Position numbers and translations under genes: made by a program. Shown piece after piece: positions 8,746-16,011 of a stretch of 36,905 nt of DNA. Each line of letters begins with the position of its first letter. Position 1 is the stretch's first letter. This DNA comes from UBA8752 sp042095055 (lineage in GTDB: Bacteria; Bacteroidota; Bacteroidia; Flavobacteriales_D; Sanyastnellaceae): contig JBELBZ010000024.1 in the NCBI GenBank assembly GCA_042095055.1, forward strand, positions 1-36,905, in the 5' to 3' direction. A model generated the notes under the pieces. The model did not search any database, had not been told where the DNA came from, and worked only from the letters and a program-made list of their open reading frames with translations.

Positions 8746-11090
8746 TCACACAGCTCGCCAAAGCCGGCCAGCACCCCCAGCACGTCAGAGACGGTCACGA
8801 TGCCGTCAAAGTCAATGTCTCCTGGGCATTCAAAAAGGTTGGACACACACTGCCCGAGGGCGGCATCCCAAACCGTTCCGGTTCCGCAGGCATCTTCGTT
8901 GCAGCACATGATGCTGCCACAAGCCGAGGGAGGCGTGGGCAGTGGAGTGCAGGCATTGCCAAAACTCCCCAGCGTTGTGAGGATGTCTGTGACGGTGACA
9001 ATCCCATCATAATCGACATCGCCCAAACATTGCAACTGGACAGAGAGGCACAAGCCGGAGGAGACATTCCAGAATGTGCCGGCGCCGCAAGCCGCTTCAC
9101 CGCAAGCTTCCTGATCGTCACAGATGCCGTTGTTGTTGAGGTCTGCTTGACAATTTCCGCCGCAAGTGCCCAACGCATCATCGAACTGGCACCCGCCATC
9201 GTCCACAGTGGCATCCACGTCATAATTGCACGCTGCAGGGTCAGTGCATCCCAACACGTCAGCGTTGTCGTTGCACAAGCCCGGCCATTGCACATTGACC
9301 GTGTAGTCTACAATGCCAGACGTAGACCAGGCATTGACCACCTCCAAGGTCCAATCGCCAGTTCCTGTCAATGCTGAAGCGGTCAAATTGACCGAAGCGG
9401 TATAAGTGCCCGATGCGGAGACGTTCCAATCTCCAGGCCAGGTGCCTGCACCGGTGTAACCCTGCGATTGGTCATAGCCTCCGATCTCGATGCATGCGCC
9501 GGAAGGAGAGCAAAGCCCAATCAAGATGTCTCCAGCCCAAGAACCACTGCTCTGTGCATTGTCAAAATCCAGGGTGATGTTGAGTCCAAGGGCAGTTCCT
9601 GAGGCGTTAAATGTGCTGCTTGTGACGCCGCCGCCTGCCAGTGACGTTACAATCTCAGGAACAGCAAAACCACCAATCAATCCTCCGTCCGTTCCGCATT
9701 CAGAACAGTCGTCAGGGAAGATGCATCCATCGTTGTTGGTGTCTCCAGGCGTGTAGTTGCACGCTTGTGGGTTTCCGCAAAAAAGGCTGGTGGTTTCGGT
9801 GACAAGGTCCCCGCATGTTCCGATGCAGGAGGCGCTGTTAAAAGTGGGAATGAGCGCGTTGTTTTCTACCGTCGGGTGAAAAACAAGGTTTTTACTGCCT
9901 CCTGCAATGGCGTGGCAGTAGCTCATGATGGTGCCCAGTTGACCGGTGGGGTTGTCCGTATAGCCGGTACAATCGCCTTCATAACTGCCGCAGTTGTCAA
10001 TTGGTCCTCCTGGCCAGCCGCACCAGTGGGTGTGGTTGGCTCCACAATTGTGACCCAACTCGTGCGCCACAACGTCCAAGTTCCATGCGTAGGTGTTGAT
10101 GTTGTAGCTCGTGGTGCTGGAAAGGTTGCCGCTGACACCAGCGTTGTAGCTGTTGCACAGGCCATTGAGGTATGCGATGCCGCCGGTCCCGATGTTGGTC
10201 CGCATCGTAAAGAAATGCTTCAGGTCCAGCGGTATGCTGTTGAAATTGGAATTGTTGTTCCACTCTGAATTAAACGCGCCGAGCAGTCCGCCGCCATCGT
10301 TGACCACAGAAGCATAGGGGTCAGGAGAAGTCCAGACGTGGATGAACCGCGCTTGGAGGGTGATGAGATCGCTGAGCTCATTGCGGTAAATCTCGTCTAC
10401 AGAGGCGATGATGGCCAGGGCCCAATCCACGGCGTCGGTGACATCAGAACCAAGGGCATTGTAGGTGAATTGGTCAATTTCAATGCCGACTTCGACACAT
10501 TCCAACAGGGAGGAGCTGCTCATGAGCGCCGCGCCGCCGTCTGCATTTGGAAGGGGGGCGGCATCTTCCACGCCACAAGTGAAAATCCGGTCGTCCGTTG
10601 AAGCGTCGACAGGGAAGAGGGCGTGCCAGCCGTCACCTCTGTGGTTGATTTCCCAGCGCCGACCCTCCACAGAAAAACTCGATAGAACATGGTCTTTCAT
10701 CAGGATGAAGGTGCCCTGCGCTTCGTTGCCTTCAATGCTGTAGGTGACCAGGCGTGGTTGAATGTCCACAGCATGAAACCCCGAACCATCGGTGACCGCG
10801 ATTTCCAGATGTTCCGAGCGGTTCTCGAACTGCCTGAAGCGGAGGGTTTTGGTGGTTCCGTCGGGAAAAGGCACGGACCATGTGAACCTCTCTGGTGCGA
10901 CAGTTTTAAAGGCTGTGAAGGCCGAAGCATCCAATTTCAGGCCCCGTGTGGCTGCAACTTCTGAGGTGGGGCTCAGTGCTGCGGGCAACGTTTTGACATC
11001 CAAGAAGTCCACTGGGTTGACCCACTCCTGTGCGGATAGGCTTGCAGTGAACACCAAGAAAAACAAAAGAATGCAACGGGAGAATGCCAT
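8742..11090 (-). CDS. Secreted M12-like zinc metalloprotease with dockerin-like C-terminus
   Basis: A 782-residue exported protease. A signal peptide (MAFSRCILLFFLVFTASLSAQ) precedes a propeptide-like region of about 170 residues. The catalytic domain carries the metzincin zinc site HELGHNCGANH near residue 343 and the Met-turn GTIMSYCH near 386, as in reprolysin-type enzymes. A Cys-rich 'ACNY' stretch, a P-domain-like beta sandwich (about 470-590, with GTGDWTLEVVNAW) and one GCTDPAACNYDVDATVDDGG module follow. The C-terminus has two ~48-residue modules ending in dockerin-like calcium loops (DVDYDGIVTVTD and DIDFDGIVTVSD). No T9SS type A or B domain is visible. The ATG at 11090 gives the best signal peptide; in-frame starts at 11129 or 11138 would lengthen it. 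Confidence 0.88.
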   Translation of the reverse strand: MAFSRCILLFFLVFTASLSAQEWVNPVDFLDVKTLPAALSPTSEVAATRGLKLDASAFTAFKTVAPERFTWSVPFPDGTTKTLRFRQFENRSEHLEIAVTDGSGFHAVDIQPRLVTYSIEGNEAQGTFILMKDHVLSSFSVEGRRWEINHRGDGWHALFPVDASTDDRIFTCGVEDAAPLPNADGGAALMSSSSLLECVEVGIEIDQFTYNALGSDVTDAVDWALAIIASVDEIYRNELSDLITLQARFIHVWTSPDPYASVVNDGGGLLGAFNSEWNNNSNFNSIPLDLKHFFTMRTNIGTGGIAYLNGLCNSYNAGVSGNLSSTTSYNINTYAWNLDVVAHELGHNCGANHTHWCGWPGGPIDNCGSYEGDCTGYTDNPTGQLGTIMSYCHAIAGGSKNLVFHPTVENNALIPTFNSASCIGTCGDLVTETTSLFCGNPQACNYTPGDTNNDGCIFPDDCSECGTDGGLIGGFAVPEIVTSLAGGGVTSSTFNASGTALGLNITLDFDNAQSSGSWAGDILIGLCSPSGACIEIGGYDQSQGYTGAGTWPGDWNVSASGTYTASVNLTASALTGTGDWTLEVVNAWSTSGIVDYTVNVQWPGLCNDNADVLGCTDPAACNYDVDATVDDGGCQFDDALGTCGGNCQADLNNNGICDDQEACGEAACGAGTFWNVSSGLCLSVQLQCLGDVDYDGIVTVTDILTTLGSFGNACTPLPTPPSACGSIMCCNEDACGTGTVWDAALGQCVSNLFECPGDIDFDGIVTVSDVLGVLAGFGELCD
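8745..9092 (-). repeat. Two copies of a Cys-rich dockerin-like module in the metalloprotease
   Basis: Protein-level repeat: copy 1 at 9092-8949 (48 residues) and copy 2 at 8891-8745 (49 residues), separated by 19 residues. Both follow ACGxGTxW...GxC...C.GD.D.DGIVTV.D.L..L..FG..C. Each combines a short Cys loop with a calcium-loop dockerin-like helix, and the second copy ends one residue before the stop codon. Confidence 0.75.
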
Positions 11091-11095
11091 GAGAA

Positions 11096-11103
11096 CCAAG
11101 CTA
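11096..11103 (-). promoter_or_regulatory. Candidate -7 box TAGCTTGG
   Basis: On the minus strand it fits TAnnTTTG at five of six fixed positions and ends 5 nt before the chosen metalloprotease ATG at 11090. It supports that start over the upstream alternatives, which would lie at or before the box. Confidence 0.35.
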
Positions 11104-11131
11104 ACCCTGATGCCGTGAATTCTCACCATCA

Positions 11132-11145
11132 GTGACAAATGTCAC
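11132..11145. promoter_or_regulatory. Palindrome GTGACA-AA-TGTCAC, candidate operator
   Basis: Perfect 6-bp inverted repeats separated by two bases. The site lies about 30-40 bp upstream of the candidate metalloprotease -7 box, between the yciO stop and the protease start. Its symmetry suits a dimeric regulator; no particular regulator can be named. Confidence 0.3.
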
Positions 11146-11163
11146 CTGAACACGGGTCGGCCA

Positions 11164-11772
11164 TCACAGAACACCCCTCCCTGGGCGCACGACGACCGCT
11201 TCGTTTTCCGTGCAGTCGATCACGGTGGAGGCCTCAATGTGTCCAATGCCTCCGCCTACAACAGCGTCGACTTGAGCAGCATATTTTTCGTGGACCAGGC
11301 CCGGGTCGGTCATGTATTCGATGTCCGTTGAATCTCCGTGCACCGAACTCACAACAAGCGGTTTTCCCAAGGCTTCCACCAGTGCCTTCGGGATGTTGTG
11401 GTCGGGGATTCTAACACCCACTTCCCGCTTGGACTTTCTAAACAAACGGGGCACCTGAACGCCCGCATTCAAAATGAAGGTGAAGGGACCCGGAAGGGAG
11501 CGCTTCATGAGTTTAAAAGTGGGTTGTGGTACAGGTGCTGTGTAGTCGCTGACTTGACTCAAGTCCTTGCAGATCAGGGAGAAGTTGGCTTCGGACAAAG
11601 AAATGTCACGGATGCGGGCCATTTTCTCCAAGGCCTTTGAAGAGCCCAATGCGCAGGCAAAGCAGTACACGGAATCGGTGGGGATGATGATGACCCCATT
11701 CTTTTCTAAAAGGGCCGCAACCTGGGCGATTTTACGCTCTTCTGGCGTTTCGGGATGGATGTCAATGAGCAT
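11164..11772 (-). CDS. yciO: YciO-type Sua5/YrdC family protein
   Basis: A 202-residue single-domain member of the Sua5/YciO/YrdC family. Relatives TsaC and Sua5 make threonylcarbamoyl-AMP for the t6A modification of tRNA; YciO itself is less well understood. The sequence follows YciO along its length: GVIIIPTDSVY near residue 26, NFSLICKDLSQVSDY, LMKRSLPGPFTFILNAG (the conserved PGPxT region), VGVRIPDHNI and the ending STVIDCTENEAVVVRPGRG. There is no C-terminal Sua5 domain. The ATG at 11772 matches the usual MLxIxPE opening; an upstream ATG at 11844 would add 24 residues and overlap the DksA-like gene by 20 nt. It lies downstream of that gene on the same strand, 52 nt apart. Confidence 0.9.
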   Translation of the reverse strand: MLIDIHPETPEERKIAQVAALLEKNGVIIIPTDSVYCFACALGSSKALEKMARIRDISLSEANFSLICKDLSQVSDYTAPVPQPTFKLMKRSLPGPFTFILNAGVQVPRLFRKSKREVGVRIPDHNIPKALVEALGKPLVVSSVHGDSTDIEYMTDPGLVHEKYAAQVDAVVGGGIGHIEASTVIDCTENEAVVVRPGRGVL

Positions 11773-11824
11773 CCCATTAAGGTCGTCAGAATGTGCCGTT
11801 AGACCATCATAAAATCTATCAAAA

Positions 11825-12160
11825 TCAACCGGCGCATCGCACACATGTGAGTGCGCCAGGCATGAGCAGCAAACGCCCAGTTGGAATGGCCTCTCCGCAC
11901 CGGGTGCAAAGTCCGAAACGGTCTTCGCCCAGCCTCTGCAGTGCGCGGTCCAATCCCGCCCTCAATTTTTCTGCCTGTCGCAGCGCTGCCTCGTTGACGG
12001 ATTTGTTGTTGATGGCGTCCATCCGACTGACCCTTCCGATCGCCTCACTGGGAGGGATGGGTTTGGTGAGTTCCCGGTATTCCAATATCCGAGCATCCAA
12101 CTCTTCGGCCTTCTTGTGGATGGCCGCCTTGATGTTTTCTTTCTCGTCGTTGGAAAGCAT
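11825..12160 (-). CDS. TraR/DksA family zinc finger protein
   Basis: A 111-residue protein with an N-terminal helical part and a C-terminal DksA-type zinc finger. The four ligands are spaced CxxC-x17-CxxC (CTRCGE ... CVRC). DksA proteins enter the RNA polymerase secondary channel and modulate initiation with ppGpp. Here the coiled-coil tip reads GRVSRMDAINN, not the DxxDxA of E. coli DksA, so direct equivalence is uncertain; this version is typical of short TraR/DksA-like proteins. The ATG at 12160 begins MLSNDEKENIK; an in-frame start ten codons upstream is possible but less natural. It is divergent from the YHYH gene and probably co-transcribed with yciO. Confidence 0.87.
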   Translation of the reverse strand: MLSNDEKENIKAAIHKKAEELDARILEYRELTKPIPPSEAIGRVSRMDAINNKSVNEAALRQAEKLRAGLDRALQRLGEDRFGLCTRCGEAIPTGRLLLMPGALTCVRCAG

Positions 12161-12174
12161 GCGGCAATTAACCC

Positions 12175-12182
12175 CAACTTTA
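12175..12182 (-). promoter_or_regulatory. Candidate -7 box TAAAGTTG
   Basis: On the minus strand this matches TAnnTTTG at all but one fixed position and ends 14 nt before the DksA-like ATG at 12160. The overlapping plus-strand octamer AACTTTAG is a weaker match, 18 nt before the YHYH gene ATG at 12202. Confidence 0.35.
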
Positions 12183-12201
12183 GCGGACACATCCTATCCC
12201 C

Positions 12202-13554
12202 ATGCGAATCATTGCTTTTGGCCTTGGTCTTTTTTTGTCTCTGACTGCTTATGCACAGCCCGAACTCGAGGCTTGGCTGCTCAATACTGACGGCGCCACC
12301 GGTCAGTATTGGAATGGCAACAACCTGGTCCAAATGCAGGATGAATGCGATGTCCAATTGGTCCAATACAGCAACGACTTTGTGTACGTTCATGCCTTTG
12401 GAATACCCAGGTACCCCACCGCTCCCTTCCCCGATGGAAATCCCTCACAGGCCACGGCCCAGGACTACCTGTTTCAGATCCCGCGCAACCCGGTTGAAGG
12501 CTCCACAGGAGGCACAGCGACGGGGTTGGGGCATACAGGAGTGCTGATCAACGGCGTGGTCATTTTCAATGCGCAGGACGCCTTCAGCTACAACAACCAA
12601 GGCGTTTGGCACCAGAACGGAGGGTTCTTCGAAAACGATGGTTTTGACTGCGCCAAAGGCCACCCGGCCATGGGGCAATACCACCACCACCAGGTGCCCA
12701 CCGCTTTTGACGACAGCTTCGCGCCTACAAGTGATGTCTGCGAGGATTACCCCAGCGGGGCGCTTTTCACCATCGACATGGAAGCGCACAGCCCCCTCAT
12801 TGGATATGCGTTCGACGGTTATCCGATTTATGGCCCCTACGGTTACGCCAATGCAGACGGCACCGGGGGCTTGGCCCGCATCGCCACCAGCTGGCAGCTG
12901 CGGGACATTGCCGTTCGCCAAACCCTGCCCGATGGTACGCAGCTCGCGCCCAATCAGTACGGTCCAGACGTGGGGGAGATGGTCACGCCTCCGATTCCTC
13001 CGGGCGCATCTCCCATCGCAGCGGTGCTCGGTGCTTACATCGAAGACCATGAATATGTGGAGGGTTCCGGACACCTCGATCAATTCAACGGACGTTTTGC
13101 CGTGACACCGGAATACCCGGAGGGCACTTACGCCTACTACGCTACAGTGGACGAAAACCACAATGGCCAGTATCCCTATTTCTTTCCGGCTTACCGCGGC
13201 GTGGTGGAGACGGACAACTTCGGATCAGGCCCCGGGCCGGGTGGCGGTGGCGGAACCAATGTGACCATTGACGAAGAAGTTGAGACTTGGACAGGGGAGG
13301 TGAGCGGCATTGCTGTGGCAACACGCCCCAACGCAGACTTCTATGCGTATCCCAATCCCGTCCGCGATCAGGTTCGTTTTGCTGGACACTTGCCTGAAGT
13401 GATGGCGGTGTTTGATGCGCTGGGCCGCTGCGTGGCCCAATGGCCGCGGCAGGAGCTCGCCCATGGCGTGAGCTTGGACGGATGGCCTGCAGGAACCTAT
13501 TGCTGCAAGGACCTTGCGAGCGGAAAGCATACCCTGTTGATGGTCCATCCATGA
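12202..13554 (+). CDS. YHYH domain protein with T9SS type A sorting domain
   Basis: A 450-residue exported protein. A signal peptide ends at TAYAQ (residue 19). The body carries the YHYH domain, named for its Tyr/His-rich signature; here it reads GQYHHHQVP near residue 157, with GYAFDGYPIYGPYGY further on. The domain is of unknown function and widespread in marine bacteria. A Gly-rich linker (GPGPGGGGG) precedes a T9SS type A C-terminal domain starting YPNPVRDQVRF near residue 382 and ending with the usual WPAGTY-type strand and a short basic/His tail, so cell-surface export is expected. Its stop overlaps the ATG of the next secreted protein as ATGA. It is divergent from the DksA-like gene. 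Confidence 0.88.
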   Translation: MRIIAFGLGLFLSLTAYAQPELEAWLLNTDGATGQYWNGNNLVQMQDECDVQLVQYSNDFVYVHAFGIPRYPTAPFPDGNPSQATAQDYLFQIPRNPVEGSTGGTATGLGHTGVLINGVVIFNAQDAFSYNNQGVWHQNGGFFENDGFDCAKGHPAMGQYHHHQVPTAFDDSFAPTSDVCEDYPSGALFTIDMEAHSPLIGYAFDGYPIYGPYGYANADGTGGLARIATSWQLRDIAVRQTLPDGTQLAPNQYGPDVGEMVTPPIPPGASPIAAVLGAYIEDHEYVEGSGHLDQFNGRFAVTPEYPEGTYAYYATVDENHNGQYPYFFPAYRGVVETDNFGSGPGPGGGGGTNVTIDEEVETWTGEVSGIAVATRPNADFYAYPNPVRDQVRFAGHLPEVMAVFDALGRCVAQWPRQELAHGVSLDGWPAGTYCCKDLASGKHTLLMVHP

Positions 13555-15176
13555 TGTTGCGCGTGCTCTGCCTTTGGTGCCAGCTCGCGCTGTCCTTTGC
13601 TGCAGTCGCACAATGGATGTTGGACGACCAGTGGGGCGGTGCTGGCAGGCGCATCGGCGCATCTGACCGGTGGGAAATTCCGGTGGCCCTGGACCACGAC
13701 CTCACCCGGGTACACATGTTGAGTGCGGCCTACGATTCAACAGGAACGACCGCAGCCCGCTGGAGGGCCTTTTCCACAAACAATGGTACCGAGGTCTGGT
13801 CTGGCTCGGGTTTTCAAGGCGAAACGCCGGTGGATTTGCGCACCAGTTTCAGCGGGGACCGGTGGTTTCTGTTCACAGAGGCACCCGTGGGGCCAGATTC
13901 TTCCTTTTCTAAGGTCTGGCGCATTCGGTCTTTCCAAGAAGAAACCGAGGACACCACTTGGGGAGATGCAGGAGTGGTCGACCTGGGCTTTGTAGGACCT
14001 TGGCACGAAGGCGGAGGAATGGACATGGTCGGTCCTGCCGATGAATCCTCCAAAGCAGACCTCGTAGGACCTTGGATGGTCGTGGCTGGTGCTGCCTTTG
14101 ACAGTTGCTGCGCCCACCGGGAATTGCCGGCATTGGCGGTGTTGAGTGCGGTGGATGGTTCCTTCCATCCGGATTTTGGTGAGGCGGGACGCATTGTGCT
14201 TCAGCCCGATGGCTGGCTGGTGGAAGACAGCGTCAGGCACGAGTGGAGCGGCCGGTTCACCAAGGTCTTGTTTGTGCCCACCACGAGCGGAATGCCTTTT
14301 GATCCACCCTCGGAATTGCGGATTCTGGCGGGAGGGACTGTTTCGACCAATGGCGCATTCCACCCTTTCGTTGCACGGTTCCACTTGGACGGTGCGCTGG
14401 ACGAAAGTTTTGGCAACAATGGGGTGCTCGAGTGGGCAGAGGACGGCACACTGAACCATGGCGTGCAGGACATGCTGCACCGGTGGAATTGGTATGAAGT
14501 TGGGGCGGGCGTTGAACTGCTCGTTGGCGTGCCAGATGGTGAAGGGACCTTGGCTGCTGGCACGATGTCAGCCGGTTGGATGCCCTTGCACGGACAAATG
14601 GCTTACCCCCCGACCGAAGACATCGATCCTGGAATGCCCCTACAAGAGCCGCTGAGGTCTGTGGGGTTGGCGTCGGGTTATGGCTGGAAGTTTGAGGATG
14701 AGCAGGTCGCGGTCGGCACTTTGGGCGATGTGGTATCGTGGAATGGGGACTGCCACCCTGCTTGGTGGACATCCTATGGTTCTGCTTTTGGGACCCCTGA
14801 ATACTGGACCGAGGACGCGGAATTTGAGCGCCACCGGGTGGGGGCGGTACTTTCTGTTGGCCCCCGTCTGTACATCGCAGGCACCCTCGCAGAGGAGACC
14901 CCCAGCAGCAGCAGTTGGATCCTCTCAAGGTGGAAGGAGGATACGTCGGTGGGCATCACGGACCATGATGGGGCATCGCTCCCATATCCCAATCCAACCG
15001 CGGGTGAGGTGCACTGGGACGTGCCAGCAGGACGAATTGAGTGCCGCGATGGAGTGGGGCGCCTCCTAAAAACTTGGTTTCACGACAGCGGTCGTTTTTT
15101 GGCGGTGCTTCCATCAGGGGCGGCATGGCTCACCCACAGCAACGGCCGATGCCACGCGGTCAGGGTCTTCCCCTGA
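13551..15176 (+). CDS. T9SS type A sorted protein with delta-60-like repeat
   Basis: A 541-residue exported protein with signal peptide MMLRVLCLWCQLALSFAAVAQ. Part of the body resembles the delta-60 beta-propeller-like repeat: RFHLDGALDESFGNNGVLEW, and earlier SFHPDFGEAGRI. Many Trp residues and Asp/Gly turns fit an all-beta fold. The C-terminus has a T9SS type A sorting domain beginning YPNPTAGEVHW near residue 478. No enzymatic motif is seen. Translation starts at the ATG overlapping the YHYH gene stop (ATGA, 13551-13554), which suggests coupled production of two surface proteins. The frame stays open upstream of this start, but only inside the YHYH gene. Confidence 0.82.
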   Translation: MMLRVLCLWCQLALSFAAVAQWMLDDQWGGAGRRIGASDRWEIPVALDHDLTRVHMLSAAYDSTGTTAARWRAFSTNNGTEVWSGSGFQGETPVDLRTSFSGDRWFLFTEAPVGPDSSFSKVWRIRSFQEETEDTTWGDAGVVDLGFVGPWHEGGGMDMVGPADESSKADLVGPWMVVAGAAFDSCCAHRELPALAVLSAVDGSFHPDFGEAGRIVLQPDGWLVEDSVRHEWSGRFTKVLFVPTTSGMPFDPPSELRILAGGTVSTNGAFHPFVARFHLDGALDESFGNNGVLEWAEDGTLNHGVQDMLHRWNWYEVGAGVELLVGVPDGEGTLAAGTMSAGWMPLHGQMAYPPTEDIDPGMPLQEPLRSVGLASGYGWKFEDEQVAVGTLGDVVSWNGDCHPAWWTSYGSAFGTPEYWTEDAEFERHRVGAVLSVGPRLYIAGTLAEETPSSSSWILSRWKEDTSVGITDHDGASLPYPNPTAGEVHWDVPAGRIECRDGVGRLLKTWFHDSGRFLAVLPSGAAWLTHSNGRCHAVRVFP

Positions 15177-15238
15177 GCCCGGTATTCCGCGTGGACAAAA
15201 CCGAAGGGCGCGCGACGGGGTATGGCCATCGCGCATTC

Positions 15239-15246
15239 TACTTTAG
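15239..15246 (+). promoter_or_regulatory. Candidate -7 box TACTTTAG
   Basis: Matches TAnnTTTG except for A at the seventh position, and lies 24 nt before the transaldolase ATG, which would give a short ordinary leader. No -33 TTG is seen at the expected distance. Confidence 0.3.
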
Positions 15247-15270
15247 CCGCGCGATTCACAACCCCACCCC

Positions 15271-15939
15271 ATGAAGTTCTTCATCGATACAGCCAACCTC
15301 GATCAAATCCGCGAAGCCGAAGCCCTCGGTGTACTTGACGGTGTGACCACCAACCCCAGCTTGATGGCCAAGGAAGGCATCACTGGCGATGCCGCTGTTC
15401 GCCAACACTACGTGGACATCTGCAACATCACCGACGGCGATGTGAGCGCAGAAGTGATCAGCACCAATTTTGAAGACATGGTCAAGGAAGGCGAAGTTTT
15501 GGCTGCGCTCCACGACAACATCGTGGTAAAAGTGCCCATGATTGAAGACGGGGTCAAGGCCCTGCGCTACTTCTCAGACAGGGGCATCCGCACCAACTGC
15601 ACGCTGATTTTTTCTGCTGGCCAGGCATTGCTCGCCGCCAAAGCGGGAGCGGATTACGTCAGCCCTTTCATCGGCAGACTCGATGACATTTCAAGCGATG
15701 GGGTCCAGCTCATTCAGCAGATCCGAGGGATCTACGACAATTACATGTTCAAGACGGAGATTCTTGCGGCGAGTGTCCGCCACACCATGCACATCATCGA
15801 TTGCGCGGAAATCGGGGCGGACGTCATGACCGGCCCGTTGAGCGCCATCAAAGGCTTGCTCAAGCATCCTTTGACCGACAGCGGGCTCGAGAAGTTCCTC
15901 GCAGACCATGCCAAAGCGGCCGCATCGGTTTCTGCCTGA
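15271..15939 (+). CDS. fsa: Fructose-6-phosphate aldolase/transaldolase, TalC-MipB type
   Basis: A 222-residue cytoplasmic TIM-barrel enzyme of the short transaldolase subfamily. It has the opening MKFFIDTANLDQIREA, the GVTTNPSLMAKEG loop, the Schiff-base lysine in VVKVPM near residue 85, TNCTLIFSAGQALLAAKAG, and VSPFIGRLDD. Members either transfer dihydroxyacetone units in the non-oxidative pentose phosphate pathway or cleave fructose 6-phosphate, and sequence alone does not separate the two reliably. The length is exactly that of the family. It stands alone: 95 nt after the type A surface protein and 72 nt before the lectin gene. Confidence 0.94.
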   Translation: MKFFIDTANLDQIREAEALGVLDGVTTNPSLMAKEGITGDAAVRQHYVDICNITDGDVSAEVISTNFEDMVKEGEVLAALHDNIVVKVPMIEDGVKALRYFSDRGIRTNCTLIFSAGQALLAAKAGADYVSPFIGRLDDISSDGVQLIQQIRGIYDNYMFKTEILAASVRHTMHIIDCAEIGADVMTGPLSAIKGLLKHPLTDSGLEKFLADHAKAAASVSA

Positions 15940-15999
15940 AGTCCACAAAACGGGCATAGAAATTCCTGCAAAAAGCAACGAAAGCAAGGGAGTGGCGTT

Positions 16000-16007
16000 C
16001 ATCTTTG
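16000..16007 (+). promoter_or_regulatory. Candidate -7 box CATCTTTG
   Basis: Matches TAnnTTTG except for the first base and ends 4 nt before the ATG at 16012. The same octamer stands 5 nt before the start of the peroxidase gene at 31475. No -33 TTG is visible. Confidence 0.4.
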
Positions 16008-16011
16008 TACC

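Noticed and set aside
13737..14928. Long minus-strand frames opposite the delta-60-like gene
   Set aside because: They are rich in His, Arg, Pro and Ser in a way typical of shadows of GC-rich genes, while the plus strand has a signal peptide and a T9SS domain.
15207..15237. Inverted repeat GCGCGA...TCGCGC before the transaldolase gene, as a terminator
   Set aside because: The 6-bp stem has a 13-nt loop and no T tract after it; it overlaps a likely promoter region, so it was not called.
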